From NCBI GenBank assembly GCA_019414325.1, contig DXMG01000017.1, positions 1-43,654 on the forward strand: a stretch of DNA of 43,654 nucleotides, written 5' to 3'. Within the stretch, counting starts at the first letter, position 1. Each line of letters starts with the position of its first letter. The translations under genes were made by a program, and so were the position numbers. This DNA comes from Collinsella sp. (GTDB lineage Bacteria; Actinomycetota; Coriobacteriia; Coriobacteriales; Coriobacteriaceae). This document shows, one piece after another, positions 24,037 through 31,878 of this stretch. The notes under the pieces are model-generated. The model had not been told where the DNA came from. It made no database searches and saw only the letters and a program-made list of their open reading frames with translations.

Positions 24037-27000
24037 ATGGCGAACACCCAGAACTATATTAACCACCTGCTGCAGAACACCGGCATTACGCCGGCATGCA
24101 GCGAAGAAGAGCGCTTGGCTGCCGAGGATATCGCTCAGATCTTCCGCAACCACGGCTTTGATCCCGAGGTTCAGGAGTTCAATGCCCCGGCGCCCAGCAG
24201 GTTGGCATTTGCCGTTACCGGTATTCTTGCGTTTGCCGGCGCCCTGCTGATGGGCATCGGCGGCGGCATCGGCTTGGTCGGCACCTTGCTGGCCATTGTC
24301 GGCGCCGTTCTTTACGTGCTCGAGCGCACGGGCCACCCCGTGGTTTCACGCCTGGGCAAGACGGGCGTGAGCCAAAATGTCATCGCCTACCACAGGGCCT
24401 CGGGCCCGCTCGCGTCTCCGCGCAACCGCCCGGTGGTCGTTGTCGCACACTACGACTCTCCCCGTGCTGAGCTGCTCGCCCGCGAGCCCTATGCTTCGTA
24501 TCGTGCGCTCATCGCCAAGCTGTTGCCTGTTGCCACGGTTGCCCCTGCTGCCGTTGCCATCCTGCGCATCCTGCCGCTCCCCGGCGCGCTCAAGGTTCTG
24601 CTGTGGATTGTCGCGATCCTCGCTTCCCTCGTTGCGCTCGCCAACGCGGCAAACATCATCTCTAACCGCTACATTCTTCCCTATACGTCCGGCGCGGTGT
24701 GCAACAAGTCTTCTGTCGCCGCTATGCTCGGTGTTATGGACAACGTTGCTCCTTTCCAGGGCGAAAACGAGTTTCCCAACGATGTTCCGTTCGATACCTA
24801 TTTTGGGGAGCAGAAGCGTCGTGCCGAGGAAATGGCGCGCGCAGCGGCGGAGTATGCCGCGGCCCAGCAGCAAAACGACTACGGCAACACCATCGAGTAT
24901 GAAGAGCCTACCTACGCCGAGGACGAGTTCGGTCAGCCGATTGCTCCCGACGCTCAGGCCGAGCCCGAACAGGGTGAGGCTTTCGACGAGCAGATCGAGG
25001 GCTTTGAGGGTGCGTCTGCCGACGAGACGCTGATTGGCGCCATTGTGCCCGAGGATCAGAATCAGGCTGTCCAGGCCGAAGAGTTCAATGACGAGGTTCC
25101 CGCTGCCGAGCCGGCGGAGGAGCCTGTCGCGGCCGAGCCCGAGCCCAAGCTCTATCGCAATGCCGCCGGCAACATCCGCTTTGGTTCGGATGCCATCCGT
25201 GCGCTCGGAATGCTTCCCGAGTCCTGCACGCTCGATTACGAGGAGGGCGAGGAGCCGACGTTTGAGCCCGAGCCTGCCCCCGTCGTGACCGTGGATGATG
25301 AGTCTGCCGCGGTTACCGCTGCCGTTGCCGAGTCCGAGGCGGTGTCCGCGATCGATCCCGCGGCAGGACTGGACATTTTGGCTCCCGCCGCGCCGGCGCA
25401 AGACGTTGCGGACGAGTCTGACGACGATTACGTTGAACAGCCGAGGCGCGTGTCTTACGAGAGCGATACTGATTTCTCGGCCGAGATTCCCGCGGCAACG
25501 CCCCATGCCGATATTGCATCCGCGTTCTCTTCGATTGGCACCAGTGCTTCCAACTTCTTTAAGGGTGCGCTTGCAAAGGGCAAGAAATTTGTCGACGATT
25601 TCGAGGAGAAGCGCGCTGCCGCACGCGAAGCTGCCGAGCAGGAGGCTATCGCTCAGCAGCAGGCAGCCGAGGCGGCACGTGAGCGCGCGGCGCAAGAGTT
25701 CGAGCAGAACGAGGCTATGCAGTCCGTGCCCGTCGACGCTGCCGAAGCTACGACGTCCTTTGAGTCCCAGCAACCGGCGTCCGCGGATGTTGCTGAGGCG
25801 ACGACGTCTTTCGAGGCTCAGCAGCATGTCGATAGCACCATGTCGTTTGATGCCGCGCAGTTCGATTCCACGATAACGTTTGAAAAGCAAGGCACCGCGA
25901 TTGCCGAGCCCCTTCCTGTTTCCGATGAGCAGGGCGACGCGGCAGACGATGACGAGCCCATTGATGCTGCCGAAATTCAGGATGCTGCCAAGGACGAGTC
26001 CGTCGAGGCCAACTCTGACGAAGAGCAATACGCGGCAGCCGATCAAGGTGATTCAACCGAGGTCGAGCAGGAGGAGGTGCCTGCGGTTTCCGAGACTCCC
26101 GAGACGGATGATTCGAGGCCTTACTCCACGCAGATTTTCACCATGCCGACCCCGAGTGGTTCCGGTGCCACGGTTGCCAATGTCGCTCCCACCCAGGACG
26201 AAACGGTCGATTCCCTTATGGCCCAGATTTCCTCCCAAGCATCGCCGCGTCCGCAGATGAATGTTCCCGATCCGGCGTCGGCACCGTCGCCTGCACCCTC
26301 CTCGTCTCCGCTGGCTTCGGTCCCCGATCCGTCGCTGCCGTCGATGAAGCAGACAAACGTTGCGTCTCGCACGTCGCTGTTCGACCTTCCCGATCCCTCC
26401 GCACAGGTCAACGACCCCTTTGCTACCGCCCAGGGTCCCGAACCCACATCGGCACCCGTTGCGCCTCCTATGCCCGTTGCGTCGGGCGCACAGCCGATCG
26501 AGACCATTTCGGCTCCCGCCCCTGCGGCACCCAAGTCTCGCAAGCGCGGCCTGGGCGGCCTGTTCGGTCGTAAAAAGAAAAACGAACAGGACAGCATGAG
26601 TGACTGGCTGGGCGTCGAAGACGATTACGATGCCAAGAAGTCCGGTCGCGGCATCGGTTCGTGGGATAATTTCGAGGACGATAACGATGGCTGGAAGGGC
26701 GGCGCTACGTCTTCCGACGGCGCTTCTTCCGAAGATATGCTCTCGGCTGTCGCCTCTATGGGCGACGATGAGCTGCTCGGTCACGATATCTGGTTTGTGG
26801 CAACGGGCGCCTCGGATTGTGATGGCGCCGGTATGAAGGCCTTCTTGGCTTCGCATCGCGATAAGCTCCGCGGCGTTTTCTTCATCAATCTTGAATCCGT
26901 CGGCGCCGGTAGGCTTTCGGTGGTGACGGTTGAGGGCGAACAGCAGCTGCTCAAGGGCGATCGCCGCATCATGAACCTGGTCAGCAAGGTGTGCAAGTCG

Positions 27001-27213
27001 TTCCATGTCGATTGTGGCGCGCTCGAGATGCCCTATGCCAAGACCGATGCCTACGTCGCGCTCGAGGCGAGCCGCCGAGCCCTCACCATCGCCGGCGTGG
27101 ACGGCACGCGTCTGGCTTGCACTCGTACCGAGGACGACCTGCCCCACAATGTCAACCCGACGAACATTGCCACGGTATCCGAGGTCGTGACCGAGGTTAT
27201 CCGCCGTTCGTAG
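24037..27213 (+). CDS. Large membrane protein with split, degraded M28-peptidase-like domain
   Basis: A protein of about 1058 residues. Residues 1-55 are soluble, with hydrophobic segments at about 58-94 and 155-207. VVVVAHYDSPRAE (H138, D140) matches the first metal-binding motif of M28 aminopeptidases. The usual DNASG motif reads CNKSS (222-226). After a Pro/Ala/Glu-rich, acidic, probably disordered stretch of roughly 600 residues, M28-like sequence resumes: IWFVATGASDCDGAGMKAF, with SD where EE is expected, then INLESVG and DLPHNVNPTNI. The enzyme is probably inactive or altered. The ATG at 24037 is preferred because upstream sequence reads as non-coding; its ribosome site is weak. Seemingly in an operon with the next small gene. 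Confidence 0.75.
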   Translation: MANTQNYINHLLQNTGITPACSEEERLAAEDIAQIFRNHGFDPEVQEFNAPAPSRLAFAVTGILAFAGALLMGIGGGIGLVGTLLAIVGAVLYVLERTGHPVVSRLGKTGVSQNVIAYHRASGPLASPRNRPVVVVAHYDSPRAELLAREPYASYRALIAKLLPVATVAPAAVAILRILPLPGALKVLLWIVAILASLVALANAANIISNRYILPYTSGAVCNKSSVAAMLGVMDNVAPFQGENEFPNDVPFDTYFGEQKRRAEEMARAAAEYAAAQQQNDYGNTIEYEEPTYAEDEFGQPIAPDAQAEPEQGEAFDEQIEGFEGASADETLIGAIVPEDQNQAVQAEEFNDEVPAAEPAEEPVAAEPEPKLYRNAAGNIRFGSDAIRALGMLPESCTLDYEEGEEPTFEPEPAPVVTVDDESAAVTAAVAESEAVSAIDPAAGLDILAPAAPAQDVADESDDDYVEQPRRVSYESDTDFSAEIPAATPHADIASAFSSIGTSASNFFKGALAKGKKFVDDFEEKRAAAREAAEQEAIAQQQAAEAARERAAQEFEQNEAMQSVPVDAAEATTSFESQQPASADVAEATTSFEAQQHVDSTMSFDAAQFDSTITFEKQGTAIAEPLPVSDEQGDAADDDEPIDAAEIQDAAKDESVEANSDEEQYAAADQGDSTEVEQEEVPAVSETPETDDSRPYSTQIFTMPTPSGSGATVANVAPTQDETVDSLMAQISSQASPRPQMNVPDPASAPSPAPSSSPLASVPDPSLPSMKQTNVASRTSLFDLPDPSAQVNDPFATAQGPEPTSAPVAPPMPVASGAQPIETISAPAPAAPKSRKRGLGGLFGRKKKNEQDSMSDWLGVEDDYDAKKSGRGIGSWDNFEDDNDGWKGGATSSDGASSEDMLSAVASMGDDELLGHDIWFVATGASDCDGAGMKAFLASHRDKLRGVFFINLESVGAGRLSVVTVEGEQQLLKGDRRIMNLVSKVCKSFHVDCGALEMPYAKTDAYVALEASRRALTIAGVDGTRLACTRTEDDLPHNVNPTNIATVSEVVTEVIRRS

Positions 27214-27234
27214 ACGGAGCTCTAAGGAGTCAAC

Positions 27235-27453
27235 GTGTTTTCGTATATTAAGCGCCATTGGCCTGTCTACGTGATTTTGACCTTGATTGCCATAGCGTTG
27301 GGGTTTGGAGCCGCCTATATCGTGGGCGCGAAGGGCTCGACCCCCGCCTCCGCAATCAGCGAAGAGGTGGAGCAAGAACAGAGCACGGGTGCCGATGGGA
27401 TTCCTGAGTCCGAGCAAGCAATCGTTGATGGTGGATCTTCGTCTGCAGAGTAG
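27235..27453 (+). CDS. Small single-pass membrane protein
   Basis: A 72-residue protein: a short basic N-terminus, a hydrophobic segment at about 10-30 (VYVILTLIAIALGFGAAYIV), then an acidic Ser/Glu-rich tail. The start GTG at 27235 has AAGGAG nine bases upstream. It follows the M28-like gene by 21 bases and is followed by a strong terminator, so it closes that operon. No family recognised. Confidence 0.75.
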   Translation: MFSYIKRHWPVYVILTLIAIALGFGAAYIVGAKGSTPASAISEEVEQEQSTGADGIPESEQAIVDGGSSSAE

Positions 27454-27473
27454 ATACGGCGATTTAAATGATT

Positions 27474-27513
27474 GAAAGCGGGCGAGCCGGGGGACTGGCT
27501 CGCCCGCTTTTTC
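27474..27513 (+). terminator. Terminator between convergent genes
   Basis: GCGGGCGAGCC (27478-27488) pairs with GGCTCGCCCGC (27497-27507), followed by five T's. The AAAG on the left side may let it also stop transcripts of the adhesin gene on the minus strand. Confidence 0.92.
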
Positions 27514-27519
27514 ATCGCG

Positions 27520-30500
27520 CTAGCGCTTCTTTGGGATTGACCTAAGGCGAGCGAACCATAGGGCTGCGGCACCCGAGGTCAGAAGCGCGGTGATGCAAGC
27601 GGCGATGGGGGCTGATCCTGTTGCCGGTAGGTCCTGCGTTAGGGTACAGCGTTGAATGACACTGTCCTCGTCATGTGACTCAAGTTTATCGCCGCCGCCG
27701 TTGCGGCAAAGATCGACGCGTGCGCTGTTGGTGAGTGCAGTTTGGGGTGTATAAGCCGACGTTGCCTGCATGTGCACGACTGCGCCCCGAGCATCTGTGC
27801 CAAGGATTGCTCTGGCATCGTCAAGGTCGTCGTGCTCATCTTTGAGATCATCACGGGTCCAAGAATCCGCATCGCTTCGAGTCGTAAAGTCGGCGGCTAC
27901 TGCACCGTATTCAATGCGAATGCCCGTCACGACGGTATTGGATGCAAGGTCGAGTTCTTTCGCCTCGAGTGTGGCGGATTCCGTGGTCGAGACATCCGCC
28001 TTCCAGAGGTGCCAGCCGTCGTAATCGACGAGGCGGCAATCTTCACCCAGACTCTCTTTTACTTCGTCGGACTCAAGCCAAGGATTTTCGTGCCCATCGT
28101 CAAGCGTCGCGTTTGCCGGCTCATCGACGTCTGTCGAGTCCAACGGCGTCGTGCGATACCACACGTTGCACAGACCGTTGAGGTCGCCGATGGCGACGGG
28201 GGTTTCGATTGAGACGAATCTCGCCGTGCCGTCTTTGGCGCACTCAAGATCATCGGTAATCGTAAACTCATCAACCCAAGTAGCGGAATCGTTTCGAGCA
28301 TCGATGGTATAGGAGAAAAGTCCGTCCGTATTGGTTTGCATCGCGGCGCGGTTTTTTCCATCGCCGTTAGCCAACAGACCCTTCCCGATAGGTTGGACAA
28401 GTTCCTGACGCTTGTCGACCTGTCCTTTGATCTCGATGGGCGCATCCTTCATCGCGACGGATTGGACTTCTCCCGTATCCTTTATTTCAAACGTTATCTC
28501 CTCGGCAAGGTCATAGGTCCGCGGAGACATCGTTTCGCGCAACGAGTAGGTGCCGGGTGCAAGATGTTCGATGCGGTGCGGCTTGTCGGATGAGGTCCAG
28601 GAGTCTATTTCGGTTTTATCGGGACCATATAAGGTGAGCTGTGCGCCTTTCACTTCCTGATCTCCGCTCGCATCGACCTTGGAGATATCAACCTTGGTGT
28701 AATCGTCGGATACGTTAAGCCGTGCTTCCACAACGGGTGTTTTCTGGTCGGCATAGGTAAGGTCGACGATATGGTGCGCCCGGTCGAGTAAGAAGCCGGT
28801 CGGCGCTTGAGTCTCGACAACCTCGTAGCGTGCGGTGCCAGATCCCAGCGGAAGGTCGTCCGCGCGTGCTTCTCCAGTTTCATCCGTCGTGACGGTAGCG
28901 ACAGTCTCACCGTCGAGCGCGGCAATGCTACCGTCGGGGCGCACGATATCACCTGAGGCACGGATCTCAAAGATGGCGCCCGCGAGGCTGCTGCCGTCTA
29001 CGGCATCGGTTTTAACGATCCTGATGTTTCCGGTCGCGGCGCGGTCATAATACGAGACGATTGCAACGGGCGTTAGGTTTATATCGGCGGGTATGTTTAC
29101 CTCGATCTCTCCGCCGACAAGATAGGGCTCTTTGGCCGAGGTTTCGCGTACATAATAGGTGCCCGGCACGAGCGATTCGGGCAGTGTGACGGTGCCGGTC
29201 GCGTCAGTCGTAAAGGTGTCCATTACGTTATGTGCTGGATACCAGCATGTTTGTGAGACAGGTTTGTGATTGCTGTCGAGGAGTTGGAAGGTGAATCTGG
29301 CTAGGGGAACAGAAGCGCCTGTTTGGGCATCGCGTTTTACAATCTGGAGATGCGTCGACAGAGCGTGGTTGTCCACGATATATTGAAGCTCGGCGCCGTC
29401 GGAAATCTGATTGGCCTCGACGGTCCATTCCCCCGCACGTTTAAAACCCTCGGGGACGGTTTCCGGAACCTCACGAACCGTGTAGCCGGCGCGGTCGTAT
29501 GGGACGGCTCCGTGGACACCGGCTGGTCGCTTGCCTGTGCCGAACCATGCTTCGGGCTGGTCTTTGGTGGAGGCAAAGCCATAGATGTTTGTAGTCAGTG
29601 TGCCAACAACCTGCTGAGAGCTGTTGCTCACAACCTCAAAGACAACACCTCCCGCCGGCTGCTCCAAGCTGGATTGGTCGCTATTGCCGTAATCCTTGAA
29701 TTTGGAAATCTCAAGGTTAAACGCAATGGGGATATCGGAAACGCGAGATTCGATCTCGACCACGCCTGAATCGCCGAGCTGGTCGGCTCCAACGGTATAG
29801 GTCCAGCTGTCGTTGGATGGCAGGTAGCCCTCGGGGGCTTTTGACTCATAGATGGTAAAAGTTCCCAGGGGGACATCGGTGAGGGTGGCCCGACCGCTTT
29901 CGTCAGTCGTGAGAATTTGCGACCATCCAGGGGTTGATTGCGACACACACGTGAACTCTGCTCCTGCGAGTGAAGATCCCACCTGGGGGCCGGCATTCGT
30001 CGCGGCATCGAGTTTTACGACATGCAGGGTGATGGCGCCGGGTTGTTCATCGATGGCGACCTGCCCGCCGTCATTCCCCGTGGTAAAGGCAACGCGATCG
30101 GGGCGGGGGACATAGCCGGCCGGCGCCTTCGTTTCAACTAGGTAGTATGCCGTGTTGGGTAGGAGTGTTGCCTGTGCTCGACCGTTGCCGTCCATCTGGA
30201 TGGTGCCGACACATGCGTCGCTGGCGCTCTCAAAAATATCGAATGTTGCCCCGGTAAACTGATAGGTATTGTTTCCGCTGGTAATAACAGTGTTCGCAGA
30301 CTGCTTTTGGAAGGAAACAGAGACCGCTGGCAGTACATAGAGCATGTCTTGACGTCTGCTGCCGCCCGATACGGTTCCTAGATAGCGCCGCGCGCGGTGC
30401 GGAGCGGCTTTGATGCTTCCTGATTTTGCGCTGTCGTGGAGCCACCGCGCAGCCGCCACGACTTCATTGTCGGCGGTAAAGTGCCCGCTCTTGGTTTTGC

Positions 30501-30951
30501 CCTGAGCGGTCGTGTAGGAGTAGGTGCCGTCGACATGGGTAGTGCCGTTGAGCATCCATACGGCAAGCTGGGTGGCGGCGCGGGCGCGATCGGGTGAAAG
30601 ATGGTAACCGCCAAACGACGCGGCGGTAGGATATCCGTGACAAACGATTGCTGCGAACTCGTCGTCGAGCCACACCCAGCCTTGATCAAAGTTGAGCCAT
30701 GGGCCGCCCGGCTTGGTGGGGCCGGGACGCTCCTGGTTCATGCAGTAGGCAATCGAGGCGTCTTGAGCTTCATACTTGCCGATAAAGAAGGGCCCACAAT
30801 TATCGCTGATAGTGCGGAAGCCGAGCTGGTCGTAGCCATCGACGGCAAATGCGGCTCCCGGTGCCAGGCAGCCGAAAAGCAGGAAGAGGAGCAGGAGCAG
30901 CGGACCTGTTGCGATTGCGCTGTGGACAGAGTGCGTGGGTGCGTTGGACAT
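27520..30951 (-). CDS. LPxTG surface adhesin with thioester and Cna_B/SpaA domains
   Basis: A 1143-residue secreted cell-wall protein. Residues 1-36 form a signal peptide (cleavage near AFA-VD). A thioester-type domain follows: C70 in AYCMNQERPGP and Q128 in TQLAVWML fit the Cys-Gln thioester pair of Gram-positive TED adhesins. Then come about six Cna_B/SpaA repeats, each with a Lys strand (such as LHVVKLDA, LQIVKRDA, IRIVKTDA, VDISKVDA) and an E-box (YYLVETKAPAGY, FTIYESKAPEGY, YYVRETSAKEPY, YEVVETQAPTGF), the pattern of isopeptide-locked domains. After a further domain of about 250 residues, the sorting signal is LPATG (1108-1112), a hydrophobic segment and a basic tail. No sortase gene is in the window. 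GGAG lies upstream of the ATG. Confidence 0.93.
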   Translation of the reverse strand: MSNAPTHSVHSAIATGPLLLLLFLLFGCLAPGAAFAVDGYDQLGFRTISDNCGPFFIGKYEAQDASIAYCMNQERPGPTKPGGPWLNFDQGWVWLDDEFAAIVCHGYPTAASFGGYHLSPDRARAATQLAVWMLNGTTHVDGTYSYTTAQGKTKSGHFTADNEVVAAARWLHDSAKSGSIKAAPHRARRYLGTVSGGSRRQDMLYVLPAVSVSFQKQSANTVITSGNNTYQFTGATFDIFESASDACVGTIQMDGNGRAQATLLPNTAYYLVETKAPAGYVPRPDRVAFTTGNDGGQVAIDEQPGAITLHVVKLDAATNAGPQVGSSLAGAEFTCVSQSTPGWSQILTTDESGRATLTDVPLGTFTIYESKAPEGYLPSNDSWTYTVGADQLGDSGVVEIESRVSDIPIAFNLEISKFKDYGNSDQSSLEQPAGGVVFEVVSNSSQQVVGTLTTNIYGFASTKDQPEAWFGTGKRPAGVHGAVPYDRAGYTVREVPETVPEGFKRAGEWTVEANQISDGAELQYIVDNHALSTHLQIVKRDAQTGASVPLARFTFQLLDSNHKPVSQTCWYPAHNVMDTFTTDATGTVTLPESLVPGTYYVRETSAKEPYLVGGEIEVNIPADINLTPVAIVSYYDRAATGNIRIVKTDAVDGSSLAGAIFEIRASGDIVRPDGSIAALDGETVATVTTDETGEARADDLPLGSGTARYEVVETQAPTGFLLDRAHHIVDLTYADQKTPVVEARLNVSDDYTKVDISKVDASGDQEVKGAQLTLYGPDKTEIDSWTSSDKPHRIEHLAPGTYSLRETMSPRTYDLAEEITFEIKDTGEVQSVAMKDAPIEIKGQVDKRQELVQPIGKGLLANGDGKNRAAMQTNTDGLFSYTIDARNDSATWVDEFTITDDLECAKDGTARFVSIETPVAIGDLNGLCNVWYRTTPLDSTDVDEPANATLDDGHENPWLESDEVKESLGEDCRLVDYDGWHLWKADVSTTESATLEAKELDLASNTVVTGIRIEYGAVAADFTTRSDADSWTRDDLKDEHDDLDDARAILGTDARGAVVHMQATSAYTPQTALTNSARVDLCRNGGGDKLESHDEDSVIQRCTLTQDLPATGSAPIAACITALLTSGAAALWFARLRSIPKKR

Positions 30952-31205
30952 GGCTGCTCCTTATCCCTCGTGCGCCGCACGGGGAGGCTGCGACGCGTAG
31001 GATGAGGCTACCCCCGAGGTTCATGCGGGTAAGTACCGGAGCCTGACCAAAAGCTTGCCCAATTCCTGACAAATTGAGCTCAAATACAACAATCAAGCAA
31101 AAGCGCAGGTAGAAGATAAGGTGAACAGGAAGTCAAAGGTCCTCGTCTCCACAATTGACGCGATTTTCAAACGAATCTCCACAGCTAAAACAAGCATCGC
31201 CACCC
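30952..31205. promoter_or_regulatory. Upstream region of the adhesin gene
   Basis: This contains no gene. Read on the minus strand, it must hold the adhesin promoter and leader. I see a 10-bp palindrome TTGAGCTCAA at 31074-31083 and a leader hairpin in which AGGCTACCC (31005-31013) faces GGGT (31027-31030) and AGCCT (31040-31044). No clear -35/-10 pair could be placed, and I do not recognise a known riboswitch. Confidence 0.4.
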
Positions 31206-31235
31206 TTGTATCGAACAAGACAACCGCGTTATACT
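31206..31235 (+). promoter_or_regulatory. Promoter of tRNA-Gly
   Basis: A -35 box TTGTAT (31206-31211) and -10 box TATACT (31230-31235) with an 18-base spacer, 14 bases before the tRNA. Confidence 0.7.
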
Positions 31236-31248
31236 ATCCCCCACATAT

Positions 31249-31323
31249 GCGGGCATCGCCAAGTGGTAAGGCATCAGCTTCCCAAGCTGACACTCGCGGG
31301 TTCGAGTCCCGTTGCCCGCTCCA
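31249..31323 (+). tRNA. tRNA-Gly (CCC)
   Basis: A complete cloverleaf: acceptor GCGGGCA pairs with TGCCCGC, anticodon stem TCAGC/GCTGA with loop TTCCCAA (anticodon CCC), T-arm GCGGGTTCGAGTCCCGT, discriminator T and encoded CCA. Confidence 0.95.
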
Positions 31324-31334
31324 TTCGAATTTCA

Positions 31335-31366
31335 GGCACGGTAACGTTTCGTTACTGTGCCTTTTT
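31335..31366 (+). terminator. Terminator of tRNA-Gly
   Basis: GGCACGGTAAC (31335-31345) pairs with GTTACTGTGCC (31351-31361), followed by five T's. Confidence 0.9.
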
Positions 31367-31377
31367 CAATAAAGTGC

Positions 31378-31514
31378 CGGGACTCGAACCCGACAGGGTG
31401 CGAGCGTTAAATAAACGCGAAGCGTTTATAGCGAGCAGGCAAGGTCGCCGATAGGCGACCGCAGCCGGTGCGGATTTGCGAAGCAAATACGCGGACGTCC
31501 CGTTGCCCGCTCCA
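31378..31514 (+). repeat. tRNA-tail hairpin element, Gly unit 1 (full form)
   Basis: The unit starts with an inverted copy of the tRNA-Gly T-arm (CGGGACTCGAACCCG, 31378-31392). Three hairpins follow: ATAAACGC-GAA-GCGTTTAT (31411-31429), GGTCGCC-GATA-GGCGACC (31443-31460), and GCGGATTTGC-GAA-GCAAATACGC with one mismatch (31470-31492). It ends with a direct copy of the tRNA-Gly 3' end including CCA (GTCCCGTTGCCCGCTCCA, to 31514). It contains no credible reading frame. A homologous element follows tRNA-Lys. Confidence 0.85.
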
Positions 31515-31643
31515 TCGGGCGCGGGAGACCTTGGGACGGCCAATTCAACAAAGTCTTCCCTATCGTCTCCGTGAATCCGGGGAGATCGACCGCAGCCGGT
31601 GCGGATTTGCGAAGCAAATACGCGGACGTCCCGTTGCCCGCTC
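31515..31643 (+). repeat. tRNA-tail hairpin element, Gly unit 2
   Basis: Unique sequence (31515-31586) followed by 57 bases (31587-31643) identical to 31456-31512 of unit 1. The copy includes the third hairpin and the tRNA-Gly tail GTCCCGTTGCCCGCTC. The tail repeats at a period of exactly 131 bases. Confidence 0.85.
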
Positions 31644-31774
31644 TATCAGCCAAGGGGGATGCTGGGACACTCGGTTCGATCCGGTCTCCTTCGACGGCTT
31701 TGAGGACCGGGGCATGCTGACCACAGCCGGCGTGCGTCCGCGACGCGGACGCACGGACGTCCCGTTGCCCGCTC
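31644..31774 (+). repeat. tRNA-tail hairpin element, Gly unit 3
   Basis: Again 131 bases. Its last 57 bases (31718-31774) align to units 1 and 2, but the hairpin has changed sequence to CGTGCGTCCGC-GAC-GCGGACGCACG, a perfect 11-bp stem, while the GNA-type loop and the tRNA-Gly tail stay. Stem bases changed on both sides, so pairing is kept. Confidence 0.8.
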
Positions 31775-31878
31775 CTGCTTCAAAATGTTAGGTTCATGCC
31801 TGCTGCCCATACTTGCACCTGCGCACGGTACAATGGTTGGGTTACGACCAACGTGCCAATAACCAAAAAGGAGCCGCT

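Noticed and set aside
24346..27417. Two long minus-strand open frames (24346-26046 and 26053-27417)
   Set aside because: Shadows of the M28-like gene; their Arg/Leu/Gly-rich translations show no domain.
30952..31100. A c-di-GMP riboswitch controlling the adhesin
   Set aside because: Tempting because a diguanylate cyclase is nearby, but the conserved core sequences of the known classes are not seen.
31324..31774. A CRISPR array
   Set aside because: The 131-nt period, 57-nt repeats that contain tRNA tails, only three units and no cas genes do not fit CRISPR.
31155..31791. Short open frames in the tRNA-Gly array with a repeated ERATGRPRICFANP peptide
   Set aside because: The repeat in the peptide comes from the DNA-level hairpin repeat; there are no ribosome sites and the stems change in sequence, not in reading frame.
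31813..31834. TTGCAC and TACAAT upstream of purB as a promoter
   Set aside because: The spacing is only 10 bases. TACAAT may still be a -10 box, but I could not find a matching -35.
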